Source of the DNA: Sporomusaceae bacterium
GTDB lineage: Bacteria > Bacillota_C > Negativicutes > Sporomusales_B > UBA7701
Length of the DNA stretch: 26,145 bases
Direction: 5' to 3'
Assembly: GCA_022839045.1 (NCBI GenBank)
Contig: JALHDI010000044.1
Span: forward strand, 1 to 26,145
Position numbers and translations under genes: made by a program. How positions within the stretch are numbered: position 1 is the first letter of the stretch; each line of letters starts with the position of its first letter. The notes beneath the pieces were generated by a model. The model had not been told where the DNA came from. It made no database searches and saw nothing but the letters and a program-made list of their open reading frames with translations. This document shows positions 7,600-17,137 of the stretch, piece by piece.

Positions 7600-7634
7600 G
7601 GATGGAGAGGTATTGTCGAGAAAGGATTACTGGC

Positions 7635-9539
<1,905 letters not shown>

Positions 9540-9551
9540 GGCGGCGCAAGT

Positions 9552-9582
9552 AAAAAACCCGCGTATGTATTCGCGGGTTTTT
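9552..9582. terminator. Bidirectional terminator between the activator and MFS genes
   Basis: CCCGCG (9558-9563) and CGCGGG (9572-9577) form a stem around an 8-base loop, with A-run and T-run flanks usable from both strands. It serves the convergent activator and MFS genes. The stem is nearly the same as that of the terminator at 4841-4869. Confidence 0.9.
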
Positions 9583-9607
9583 GTCTTCCCGGGGTGTTGC
9601 GGCGGGT

Positions 9608-10807
9608 CTAGGCGGTCGGGGGGCCGCCGGCCGCGGGGGGCGCGGGTTTGCGCGCCGCGGGGCCGCCCAGGGCGGTATGGAAGTAGAGGGCGCAGGCGAG
9701 GATGACGGCGGCGGCGGCGGCGAAAACGGCCGCGAAGCCGAACACCTGGGCGACGACGCCGAGGACGGAGGCGCCGAGGGCGTTGCCGATGTCGCCCGCG
9801 CCGGAGAGGATGCTGAGGGCGGAGCCTTTGTTGGCTTCCCTGACGTTCTGGACGAGGTAGCCGGCCAGGGTGGGGTAGATGGTCCCGAACCCGAAGCCGA
9901 CGAGGACGCCGGCGACGGCGAAGACGGCCGGCGAGGGGGCGGCGGCGAGCAGGAGGGCGCTGGCGGCGTTGAGGATGCTGGCGAAGACGGAGGTTTTGAC
10001 GGGGCCGAGCCATTCGTTGACGGCCTGGACGCCCAGCCGGGCGAGGACGACGGCGAGGCTGAAGGCGACGAAGAAGACGGAGAAGGCGCCGATGCCGCCG
10101 GCCAGCGCGAGCAGGGGGACGAAGGTGAACATCGTGCCGAGGGCGAAGTTGGACGCGAACAGGCAGACCGAGGGCGCGAGGACGATTTTAGCGGCCAGGA
10201 CGGCGCGGAAGGGCGCCCGGGTGCCGCCAACGCGGGCGGGGGCCGGTTTGGTGCCGAACCACAGCGCCGCCGTGGCGCAGAAGGTCGCGGTGAGGCTGAT
10301 GGCGATCAGGGGCGTGAAGCCGACGGCCTGATAGACGAAGGGGCCGGCGCTGGTGCCGATGCCGAGGCCGATCATGGTGAAGAGGGAGAAGTAGGCGATG
10401 GCGGAGGTGGTGTTTTCCCGCGTGCCGACGGTGCTGGCGAAGGTGACGGCGCCGGTGCCGTAGAAGGACATGGCGATCCCCTGATAGAATCGCAGCAGGA
10501 GCAGCGGCCAGAACCCGGTAACCCACAGGTAGGCCGCGATGCCCGAACTGGTCAGGGCTTGGCCGACGAGGAGGGTGAAGCGGCTGCCGCGCACGTCGGC
10601 GCTCGTGCCGGACCAGGGCCGGAGCAGCAGGGCGCCGAGCGAGACGATGCCCATGGCGAGGCCGATCTGGGATTCGTTCAGCCCCACCGAGTGGAAGTAG
10701 ACGGGCAGGACGGGGTTGAGCATGTTGTTGCTGAAGACCATCAAGGCCTGTACGAGGACGATGATCTGAAACTGGCGGTTGGCGAACAGACTGGGTAATA
10801 AGGACAT
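9608..10807 (-). CDS. MFS transporter, 12 transmembrane helices
   Basis: 399 residues with about twelve membrane helices and a proline- and alanine-rich cytoplasmic tail (AARKPAPPAAGG). The loop between helices 2 and 3 (RPWSGTSADVRGSRFTLLVG, about residues 63-82) is a variant of the MFS motif A, GxxxDRxGRR. VLVGFGFGTIYPTLAGYLVQNV in the second half is typical of the drug/metabolite exporter branch. The substrate is unknown and nothing nearby suggests one. It has its own promoter at 10880-10908 and a downstream terminator, so it is a single-gene unit. Proton-driven export is more likely than uptake, by family. Confidence 0.85.
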   Translation of the reverse strand: MSLLPSLFANRQFQIIVLVQALMVFSNNMLNPVLPVYFHSVGLNESQIGLAMGIVSLGALLLRPWSGTSADVRGSRFTLLVGQALTSSGIAAYLWVTGFWPLLLLRFYQGIAMSFYGTGAVTFASTVGTRENTTSAIAYFSLFTMIGLGIGTSAGPFVYQAVGFTPLIAISLTATFCATAALWFGTKPAPARVGGTRAPFRAVLAAKIVLAPSVCLFASNFALGTMFTFVPLLALAGGIGAFSVFFVAFSLAVVLARLGVQAVNEWLGPVKTSVFASILNAASALLLAAAPSPAVFAVAGVLVGFGFGTIYPTLAGYLVQNVREANKGSALSILSGAGDIGNALGASVLGVVAQVFGFAAVFAAAAAVILACALYFHTALGGPAARKPAPPAAGGPPTA

Positions 10808-10879
10808 GGTGCGCCCCTCGGGTCGGTTGCCGGCGGGCCTGCCAGGCGGCGGGGTACCGGCGGCCGGAATTCAGAATCA

Positions 10880-10908
10880 ATTATAGCTGCCGGGCGGACG
10901 GATTACAA
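10880..10908 (-). promoter_or_regulatory. Sigma-A promoter of the MFS gene
   Basis: On the minus strand, TTGTAA and a perfect TATAAT are separated by 17 bases. The start would be near 10873, giving a 65-base leader before the ATG at 10807. The stretch from here to the terminator at 10991 holds nothing else I can recognise. Confidence 0.75.
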
Positions 10909-10990
10909 CCGGACGATAGGCGCGCATTGCGCCGACAAACGCGCTTGGGGGCGGAAAATCCCCGTACGCCGCCCGCCGTTCCCAAAGACA

Positions 10991-11017
10991 AAAAACCGCG
11001 CAAGTCGCGGTTTTTTT
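10991..11017 (-). terminator. Terminator after the DUF488 gene
   Basis: CCGCG (10996-11000) and CGCGG (11006-11010) enclose CAAGT, with A5 on the left and T7 on the right. On the minus strand it follows the DUF488 stop (11020) directly. The long T-run on the right would also let it work on the plus strand. Confidence 0.85.
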
Positions 11018-11019
11018 AT

Positions 11020-11454
11020 CTACAGGTGAACGATTTGCAGGCCGGGGGTCTTCGCCGCCAGGTGTTCGGCGAGCAGGCGACGGTGGCAGCGGGTGGCGGC
11101 GGGTTCGCTGCACAGCAGGCAGGCGCCGGCGAAGAGGGCGGGGTCGGTTTTGCTCAGGGCCTGGCGCGCTTCGAGCAGGCGGGCGTATTCTTGTTCGTAT
11201 TCCGGCCAGCTTATCTTTTTGCTTTTGTAGCCGTCCATGAGGCTTTCGGTGGGGGCGAAATCGGTCAGATGGAGGTAGCCGATGCCGGCGATGGCGTCGA
11301 GGAAGTATTCGAGGTCGGGTTTTTTGGTGTAGCCGGCGAGCTGGGAGGTGTTGTTGAGGCGGATGTCGATGAGCCGCCTGACGCCGTTCTTTTGCAGGAG
11401 GGTGAAGAAGTCGCGGGCGGATTTTTTCCCGGAGCCGATGGTGTAGAGGGTCAT
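11020..11454 (-). CDS. DUF488 domain protein
   Basis: 144 residues. It opens with LYTIGSGKKSARDFFTLL and LIDIRLNNTSQLAGY, and near the C-terminus has CLLCSEPAATRCHRRLLAEHL. The Cys-x2-Cys...Cys-His-Arg set is the conserved core of DUF488 proteins, whose biochemical role is not established to my knowledge. The gene lies 64 bases after the sensor kinase on the same strand with no terminator between, so it is probably co-transcribed with it. The ribosome binding site is AAAGGCAGG. Nothing in sequence links its function to the kinase. Confidence 0.85.
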   Translation of the reverse strand: MTLYTIGSGKKSARDFFTLLQKNGVRRLIDIRLNNTSQLAGYTKKPDLEYFLDAIAGIGYLHLTDFAPTESLMDGYKSKKISWPEYEQEYARLLEARQALSKTDPALFAGACLLCSEPAATRCHRRLLAEHLAAKTPGLQIVHL

Positions 11455-11518
11455 TGTTTCGACCTGCCTTTCGGGTGGCTTTATACGGGCGGAGCGGGCG
11501 CCGGCGGCGCAGCGACGC

Positions 11519-13777
11519 TCACGGTTTGGCCGGAAACCTGACGTAGAAGGTGGTGCCGCCTTTGCCGGTGGTGAAGTCGACGGCGGCGTGATGCCGCTGG
11601 GCGATGCGGTAGCATATCGACAGGCCCAGACCGGTGCCTTTGTCTTTGGTGGTGAAGAAGGGGGTGCCGATTTTCTTCACGACGCTTTTGGGGATGCCGC
11701 CGCCGGTGTCGCTTACTGCGAGGACGACCTGGCCATTTTCCCGGTAGGTGGCGATGGTCACCGTACCGCCGGACGGCATCGCATCCAGGGCGTTGCGGGT
11801 GAGGTTGAGTACCAGCTGGCGGAGCTCTTTTTCGTCGAAAAGGATGGCAGGGACGCGGCTTGTCCTGAGTTCTACGGTATGGTCGGTGCTCAGGGCGTCG
11901 GCCTGCAGCAGCGGGAAGAAGGCGGATAGGGCGTCGTTGAGGCTGCCTGACCGTAGGTCGGTGACCTTGTTTTTGGCCAGGGCGAGGAACTCGCTGATGA
12001 TGTTGTTGGCCCGGTCGAGCTCCTCGATCATCATCGCCAGCTGTGGCTTGTACCTGTCCAGTTCGTCCTTCCGCTGGAACATCTGGAGGTAGCCGCGGAC
12101 GGTGGTCATCGGGTTGCGGACCTCGTGGCCGATGCCGGCGGCGATCTCGCCGACGAGGTTGAGGCGGTCGAGGCGGTCGATATCGGCCTCGAGCAGCTTT
12201 TCCTTGGATATGTCCTGCATGATGGTGATGCGGCACGGTTCGTCGCCGATATGGACGAGGGTGACGGTGGCCAGTACACTCACTTTCTTGCCTGTTTTCG
12301 TCCTCAGCTTGAATTCGCGGAGGGGAAGCTCGTCGGCGGTCCGCGGGGTATCGAGGCCGGCCCGCAGGTTGAGTTCTTCGAGGGTGCGGCCGATGATCTC
12401 GTCGCGGGCGAAGCCGAGCGTGTCGATGAATTGCTGGTTGACTTCGATGTGCCTGCCGTCGGCCATGCGGCAGATGGCGATCATCGCCGGGCTATGGTGG
12501 AAGATGCTCCGGAAGCGCTCTTCGGCCGCGAAGAGTTCGTTGGTGCGCTCGCGGATGATCGCTTCCTTCTTGCCGAGCAGCACTTCGCCCAGCAGCGCCC
12601 GCCGCTCGGCGACGAGCCGCCACCGCTTTTGCAGCGCGACGAGGGCGACGACCAGGCAGAGGGCTGTGATGGCGAGCAGGCCCGCGGCGACGAGCAGCCA
12701 TTTGTGGGTCTGCCAGAGGGACGGCGGCTTGTTGACGACGATGCTGTCCGGCGGGAGCAGGTCTTGCCTGATTTGCCAGCGCTGCAGACCGCCCCAGTCG
12801 AAGCGGTATTCGGCGATATCGAGCGGCTCGACGGTGCCGGGCAAGGCCCGGCCTTGGAGGATGGCGAGCGTTTTTTCGCCGACCGCCCGCCCGAGGCCGG
12901 ACACGCTGAGGATATAGCCGCCGACGGCGCCGTCGGCGCCGATGTGGATGGAGTAGCTGCCGAAGACGGGCACCGGCGAGGCTGCGGCGAGGCTGCGGAC
13001 GACTTGGGTGGGGACGAGCATCGTGCCGTTACGGTCGCGGGCAAAGTCGACGAACAGAACGGCGGCCGGTCCGCCGCGGGCGGCGACGCGGTCGATGAGC
13101 CCGGACTGGGACAGGTCGTCGAGGTAGGTTATCGACACCTGGCCGTCGAGGGGGGCGAGCCGGCGCGGCAGTTCTTCGCGAAGGCTCCGCTCGGCTTCGG
13201 AGTGGCCCAGCACCACGTACAACCGCTCGACGGTCGGCAGAAGGCGGAGGATGAGGACGGCGTTTTTGAGCGGGTCGAAAGCAGGGATGCAATAGGTATG
13301 GTTGGAACGCAGCCACGCAGGGGGGATGTCAAGCATCTGGGTGCTGAAGGCGACGACCGGCGTGTCGCCGAAGATGTCGGCGCAGTAGGTGTCGAGGAAG
13401 CGGGCGCCGGCCGAGGAGTGGACGACGATGATGTCGGGGCGGGCGTGCCGGTATTTCTGGCGGAAGACTTCGGCGACGGCGCGGGCGATGGTGGCGTCGG
13501 GGGAATAGGACAGGACCTCGATGCTTTCGGAGAAATACTCGAAGTCGAGCGAGGTTTCCGCTTCGAGGCGCTGTTTGAAGCCGGCGGTGAAATCGACGCT
13601 GAAGGGGAGGTCCATGTTTCGCGTATAGAGCAGGAGGATCCTTTTTTTGACGGCGGGGGCGGCGGCGCTCTGCCCGGACGCCAGCCCGGCCAGGAGGGCG
13701 AGGAGGACGGCGAGGGCGAAGAGGCGCGTAAAGGCCTGTACACATCTGCGGCGCTTATGTTGCGGATATGGAACCAC
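11519..13777 (-). CDS. Sensor histidine kinase with an extracytoplasmic ABC-substrate-binding-like domain and PAS
   Basis: 752 residues from a GTG at 13777 that has GGAGAGGAAAGG eight bases upstream; an in-frame ATG at 13810 lacks a spaced ribosome binding site. A signal/anchor helix (about 18-39) is followed by a large outside domain (45-345) starting KKRILLLYTRNMDLPFS, which resembles the ABC_sub_bind family. Then come a membrane helix (360-382), a PAS domain (419-529), HisKA with the phospho-acceptor His at about 551 (GEIAAGIGHEVRNPMTTVRGY) and HATPase_c (NLTRNALDAM, SDTGGGIP, GTGLGLSI). All ATP-binding boxes are present. There is no response regulator beside it. The HisKA sequence is of the type seen in Spo0A-phosphorelay kinases, so it may feed Spo0A; this is inference. 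The likely ligand is a small solute. Confidence 0.9.
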   Translation of the reverse strand: MVPYPQHKRRRCVQAFTRLFALAVLLALLAGLASGQSAAAPAVKKRILLLYTRNMDLPFSVDFTAGFKQRLEAETSLDFEYFSESIEVLSYSPDATIARAVAEVFRQKYRHARPDIIVVHSSAGARFLDTYCADIFGDTPVVAFSTQMLDIPPAWLRSNHTYCIPAFDPLKNAVLILRLLPTVERLYVVLGHSEAERSLREELPRRLAPLDGQVSITYLDDLSQSGLIDRVAARGGPAAVLFVDFARDRNGTMLVPTQVVRSLAAASPVPVFGSYSIHIGADGAVGGYILSVSGLGRAVGEKTLAILQGRALPGTVEPLDIAEYRFDWGGLQRWQIRQDLLPPDSIVVNKPPSLWQTHKWLLVAAGLLAITALCLVVALVALQKRWRLVAERRALLGEVLLGKKEAIIRERTNELFAAEERFRSIFHHSPAMIAICRMADGRHIEVNQQFIDTLGFARDEIIGRTLEELNLRAGLDTPRTADELPLREFKLRTKTGKKVSVLATVTLVHIGDEPCRITIMQDISKEKLLEADIDRLDRLNLVGEIAAGIGHEVRNPMTTVRGYLQMFQRKDELDRYKPQLAMMIEELDRANNIISEFLALAKNKVTDLRSGSLNDALSAFFPLLQADALSTDHTVELRTSRVPAILFDEKELRQLVLNLTRNALDAMPSGGTVTIATYRENGQVVLAVSDTGGGIPKSVVKKIGTPFFTTKDKGTGLGLSICYRIAQRHHAAVDFTTGKGGTTFYVRFPAKP

Positions 13778-13861
13778 AAGGAGCACCTTTCCTCTCCCGC
13801 ACGGCAACATTTCCTAATATGGAATTTCTTGCTAACGCGACAAATCCCTGCCAGAAACAAA

Positions 13862-13900
13862 CAAAGTTCGCGCCTGTCTGTCTGGTAAACGCGAACTTCG
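13862..13900 (-). terminator. Terminator-like hairpin after the secreted-protein gene
   Basis: AAGTTCGCG (13864-13872) and CGCGAACTT (13890-13898) form a perfect 9-bp stem around a 17-base loop. On the minus strand it is followed by TGTTTGTTT. It separates the secreted-protein gene from the kinase. Confidence 0.6.
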
Positions 13901-13943
13901 CTGCCATGCGCCCGGAGCAATAATCTTCGAGGCGGCGGGGCGG

Positions 13944-14681
13944 TCAGGGGAGCCGGTTGTCGGCCACTTCGCGGAATCGGTCCATGGCGCGCTTGAAGAT
14001 CCGCTCGGTCATTTCGAGCGGCACTTTCGCCTTGCCGTCGCGCATGTCGATGAGCAGCCAGATTTTTTTGCCGTCCCTGTTTCTGACGAGGGCGAATTCG
14101 GCGTCGGCGTGGCCGAAGTATTCGTAGTGGGCGGGCCGGATTTCGCTGCGCTGGACGGGGACCTGGATTTCCTGGGTGGTGTAGTAGACGGTGCCGTGGT
14201 GGGTGTAGGCGGGGACGGAGACGTGGCGCTTTTCGTAGGTGGTGTAGTAGTAGACGCTTTCGGGGACGAAGACCCGGGTGGTGGACAGCGCCTTGACGGC
14301 GACGGTGAGGACGGCGTCGGCGAGCTGCGGGCCGTATTCGCGCATGGCGGCGGCGTATTTGTCCTGGTCTTCGACGCGGAGCAGGCCCATGTCGGCGCCG
14401 ATAATCTTGCCGATGCTCTCCTCGAGCTGGCCGGCGGCGATGAACCGCACCCGCTGGTCGCCGGACCTGATGATCTGCGAGTCCACGAGGTCGTCGAGTT
14501 TTTTGCGCTCGATCTCGCTGACGGTCAGTCCGTCGGCTACCGCGAGTCGGACGGCGACCGTCCTGATCATTTTAAAGTCGGTTGTTTTGTCGGCCCATTC
14601 TTCCTTCTTTTCTTCCGCGCCGCACAGCGCGGTGAGGAGCAGACACAGGCAAGCGGTGAGGCAAACGATTTTGCGCGGCAT
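13944..14681 (-). CDS. Secreted protein of unknown function
   Basis: 245 residues that I do not recognise. The N-terminus (PRKIVCLTACLCLLLTALCGAEEKK) is a signal peptide. The Cys at residue 20 sits where a lipoprotein Cys would be, but the preceding TAL does not match a good lipobox, so ordinary cleavage is as likely. The mature protein has a helical, charged first half (SEIERKKLDDLVDSQII) and a Tyr/Thr/His-rich beta-like segment at about residues 143-180 (YYYTTYEKRHVSVPAYTHHG and QEIQVPVQ). It ends with a section like a surface protein of the DUF-type (VRNRDGKKIWLLIDMRDGKAK). The ribosome binding site GGGAGG precedes the ATG. It is a single-gene unit flanked by hairpins. A cell-surface role is all that can be said. 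Confidence 0.7.
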   Translation of the reverse strand: MPRKIVCLTACLCLLLTALCGAEEKKEEWADKTTDFKMIRTVAVRLAVADGLTVSEIERKKLDDLVDSQIIRSGDQRVRFIAAGQLEESIGKIIGADMGLLRVEDQDKYAAAMREYGPQLADAVLTVAVKALSTTRVFVPESVYYYTTYEKRHVSVPAYTHHGTVYYTTQEIQVPVQRSEIRPAHYEYFGHADAEFALVRNRDGKKIWLLIDMRDGKAKVPLEMTERIFKRAMDRFREVADNRLP

Positions 14682-14902
14682 TGGCGGTCCTCCCGGATGT
14701 TATTTTGATATGAGGCCGGTGCCGGACACCGGCTTGGGGGGCTTGGATTTTTTTGCTTTGGATTTCGTGCCCTGGCGCCTCCTTTCGATGGGGGATGGCT
14801 GCGGTATTTTGTCGGAATAGTGTTGCCCAATGACGTTATTACACTTTCCGGCGGCCAATTCCTGCCAGAGGGCCGGAGGCGGACGGACCGACGGCATATT
14901 GG

Positions 14903-14943
14903 ACAAAGAAAGTCTTCCGCCCACGGCGGAAGACTTTCTTTGT
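14903..14943. terminator. Strong bidirectional terminator hairpin
   Basis: A perfect 19-bp stem, ACAAAGAAAGTCTTCCGCC (14903-14921) against 14925-14943, encloses a three-base loop. The A-rich left and T-rich right ends are built into the stem. It follows the stop of the 68-residue minus-strand gene by nine bases. Confidence 0.85.
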
Positions 14944-14952
14944 TTTCAGGCA

Positions 14953-15159
14953 TTATTTGCTGTAGGTTAGCAGATAATCGGCGCCAAGACGCTCGTACCG
15001 CTTGAGGTGGCTGATGACCCGGGTCGCCTTGTCGGCGCAGATGTCGTCGTCGATGCTGTCGTCGCCGATGGCGTCTTTGACGATGGCGCTGATCTCATAG
15101 GCGGTGTATCCGAGCCAAGCGAGACGCTTGACGAGCTTTTTGATGATTCTGAGCTCCAT
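14953..15159 (-). CDS. Small protein of unknown function, 68 residues
   Basis: I do not recognise the family. The start at 15159 is chosen because GGAGGA lies seven bases upstream; an in-frame ATG at 15195 would put that ribosome binding site inside the gene. The protein is a soluble, mostly helical chain: a basic N-terminus (MELRIIKKLVKRLAWLGYT), an acidic middle (GDDSIDDDICADKA) and a C-terminus with paired aromatic residues (RYERLGADYLLTYSK). Its own strong terminator follows. A candidate sigma-A promoter lies far upstream (15321-15350), implying a leader of about 155 bases. Charge layout and size would suit a small regulator or adaptor, but no function can be assigned. Confidence 0.65.
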   Translation of the reverse strand: MELRIIKKLVKRLAWLGYTAYEISAIVKDAIGDDSIDDDICADKATRVISHLKRYERLGADYLLTYSK

Positions 15160-15320
15160 TTTTTCTTCCTCCGTAATTACTAAGATGGTAATCATAGCGC
15201 CAGGGTGACGCTATCAGCCGCAATTACCCCCGACTATTACCAACCGCTCACTAGAATGAAGAAAACCTGGGGAGGCAGATTTTGTGCTACTTCTAATACT
15301 GATGGCAAATAATCTTATTA

Positions 15321-15350
15321 AAGATAACACATATGGAGAGGGAAAGTCAA
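15321..15350 (-). promoter_or_regulatory. Candidate sigma-A promoter for the 68-residue gene
   Basis: On the minus strand, TTGACT (15350-15345) and TATCTT (15326-15321) are separated by 18 bases. It is the only plausible promoter I see in the 310-base gap 15160-15471. That gap otherwise holds two isolated SD-like runs (15270-15276 and near 15390) without a convincing gene, and no clear promoter for the symporter. Confidence 0.4.
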
Positions 15351-15471
15351 GGGTTGGAAATTATTGCTGATTAAAGGCGGCTGGTTGTAAAGGAGGTCGG
15401 GCGACGGGCGAGAATATAGATGCAATAGCAATTCTCGGTATCGACGGTACGCGCGAAGGGGGTGAGGAGAA

Positions 15472-15573
15472 GTGGGTTTTACTTTTGGCTGGTGGGTTGC
15501 GATCGGCGTTCAGGCGCTTATTTTCGTTCTCATGTTGCTGCTGAGGGACAAGATAACCAGAGGAGAAGGGTAA
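15472..15573 (+). CDS. 33-residue single-helix membrane microprotein, putative symporter accessory
   Basis: A GTG at 15472 follows AAGGGGGTGA, a near-perfect anti-SD match, with good spacing. The ORF encodes a short aromatic N-terminus (MGFTFGWW), one membrane helix (about residues 7-24) and a basic tail (LRDKITRGEG). It ends 25 bases before the symporter GTG and is on the same strand, so the two should be co-translated. Small one-helix proteins directly before sodium:solute symporters occur in several bacterial groups and are annotated as symporter accessory proteins. I infer the same role here. The evidence is the ribosome binding site, the helix and the position; no homology search was possible. 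Confidence 0.65.
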   Translation: MGFTFGWWVAIGVQALIFVLMLLLRDKITRGEG

Positions 15574-15598
15574 ACTTTTTCCGGGAGGAAGATGATCT

Positions 15599-17074
15599 GT
15601 GAATACGACGATTTTAGGCGTTATGCTGGCTTATTTTATCGGCCTGTTTTTTATCGGCTGGTATGCGAACAAGAAGACGAAGAGCGTGGCTGATTATTAT
15701 GTCGGCGGGCGAAATCTGGGCGGCATATTGGTCGCTTTCACTTATATGGCCAGCCTGGTCAGCGCCGGCGCTCTCGTGGGCTGGACGAGTCTGGCTTACA
15801 AATGGGGCATGTTTTTTATTTTCGCGGCGACGACGGTGACGGTGTCTACTTTTTTATGCTGGTATTTTTTGGGCTCCAAGGTTATGACCACGTCCAAAGA
15901 GCTGAATATGTATACGATTCCGGACTTTCTGGAATCGCGGTTTGAAAGCAAGACCGCGCGGCTGGTGGCCAGCGTAGCCTTGATCGTTTTCATGGTCCCG
16001 CTCATGGTTGCCCAGTACAAAGCCGCCGGTTTGATGGTTAATATGATAACGGGCATTCCCTACGACTATGCCGTTGTTTTGTTCGGCGCGATCGTGTTCC
16101 TGTATGTCGCCTTCGGCGGATACCTTGCCATCGTTTACACGGATATCGCCCAGGGTTCGGTCATGCTGGTCGGCATAGTCGTGCTGCTGGGAGTCGCGTT
16201 TGTCAAGACGAAAGGTTTGCTGGGGGTTCAGTATGCGGCGCTGAATCCGGGAGGAGCGATTTCGTGGCCGGATGCCGGCTCAGCCGTTTCGCCCGCCTTT
16301 TTCCTGGCGTTCCTGATGCTGACTTTCTTCGGGGCTTTGGGCGCGCCCAATTATATCCGCGGGTTTTACGCCCTTAAAAGCGGCAAGGCGTTAAAGCAAG
16401 GGTTCACGATAATTATCAGTATCGTTTGCGTGCTTGAGGTCGTCATCGTGTTGTTGGGCCTTTACGGGCGGGTTCTCTTCCCGGAACTCAAAGATTCGGA
16501 TATGACCGTGCTGACGATGATGAAACAATTGCTGCCGCCGTTCGGGGCCGGGTTGACGCTGGCGGCGCTGGCCGCGGCCATGATGTCGACGATGGATTCG
16601 ATTCTGATTGTGTGTACGTCGACGGTCGAAAATGATATTCTGAAGCATTCGCTGGGCTATTCGCTGAGTCCGGGCAGAAGGGTGCTGGTGGCGCAGCTTA
16701 CGACGCTCGTGATCGGGATTGTAAGCGTAGTTTGGGGCTTGTATCCGCCGAAGTTGCTGGCGCTGTTGTTTTATCCCGCCTGGGGCGTGTTGGGCCTGAT
16801 TTTCGCGATCGTGTTTTTCGGCGGCTTGTATTGGAGGAGATTTAACGCCGCCGGCGTCATAACCGCGATGGTTTGCGGTTCGGTGACTTTTGTCGGGTGG
16901 CATTTGCTGGGCAATCCTTTCGGGATATACCACATACAGGTCGCTTTGCTCGTGACGATTCCCCTTACGCTGATCGCCACGTATCTGACTCCTCCCACTT
17001 CCGAGGCTACTTTGGCGAAGTTTTTCAAGCCGAAGCCCGCGGTTGTGAATCATTCCCCCGATAAGGCGCTATAG
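15599..17074 (+). CDS. Sodium:solute symporter family protein (SSS)
   Basis: 491 residues with about thirteen membrane helices. SSS patterns include DYYVGGRNLGGILVAFTYMASLVSAGALVG (helices 1-2 with the first Na+ site), DIAQGSVMLVGIVVLLG, the GFYALKSGKALKQG loop, and ALAAAMMSTMDSILIVCTSTVENDI in helix 8, where conserved Ser/Thr residues form the Na2 site. It most resembles the pantothenate/proline branch (PanF/PutP). The substrate is not readable, but a small carboxylate is likely from the family. The start is a GTG with GGGAGG ten bases upstream. It follows a 33-residue helix protein in an apparent two-gene unit and ends at a hairpin shared with the convergent sod gene. Confidence 0.9.
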   Translation: MNTTILGVMLAYFIGLFFIGWYANKKTKSVADYYVGGRNLGGILVAFTYMASLVSAGALVGWTSLAYKWGMFFIFAATTVTVSTFLCWYFLGSKVMTTSKELNMYTIPDFLESRFESKTARLVASVALIVFMVPLMVAQYKAAGLMVNMITGIPYDYAVVLFGAIVFLYVAFGGYLAIVYTDIAQGSVMLVGIVVLLGVAFVKTKGLLGVQYAALNPGGAISWPDAGSAVSPAFFLAFLMLTFFGALGAPNYIRGFYALKSGKALKQGFTIIISIVCVLEVVIVLLGLYGRVLFPELKDSDMTVLTMMKQLLPPFGAGLTLAALAAAMMSTMDSILIVCTSTVENDILKHSLGYSLSPGRRVLVAQLTTLVIGIVSVVWGLYPPKLLALLFYPAWGVLGLIFAIVFFGGLYWRRFNAAGVITAMVCGSVTFVGWHLLGNPFGIYHIQVALLVTIPLTLIATYLTPPTSEATLAKFFKPKPAVVNHSPDKAL

Positions 17075-17090
17075 GGCGCCAGCCGAAAAC

Positions 17091-17131
17091 GACGAAACCG
17101 GCCGGAGAATTTTTCTCCGGCCGGTTTCGTC
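17091..17131. terminator. Hairpin terminator between the symporter and sod genes
   Basis: An 18-bp perfect stem starts GACGAAACCGGCCGGAGA (17091-17108), with its complement at 17114-17131. It lies between two convergent genes. The T-rich tracts are weak on both sides. It shares the CCGGCCGGA core with the hairpins at 17911 and 22189. Confidence 0.75.
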
Positions 17132-17137
17132 GTAGAG

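Noticed and set aside
7602..7634. Upstream ATG for the sigma-54 activator
   Set aside because: It lies at or before the transcription start implied by TATAAT at 7594-7599 and has no ribosome binding site. The ATG at 7635 does.
14700..14924. A 74-codon minus-strand ORF covering the gap between the secreted protein and the 68-residue gene
   Set aside because: Its ATG lies in the loop of a strong terminator, and the N-terminal part is Pro/Arg-rich shadow sequence. Only the last part behind the SD was kept, as a finding.
15284..15370. A 28-codon plus-strand ORF (GTG start, after GGGGAGG) before the symporter microgene
   Set aside because: The SD is good, but the peptide is short, has no recognisable pattern and overlaps the predicted minus-strand promoter. 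Chance is likely.
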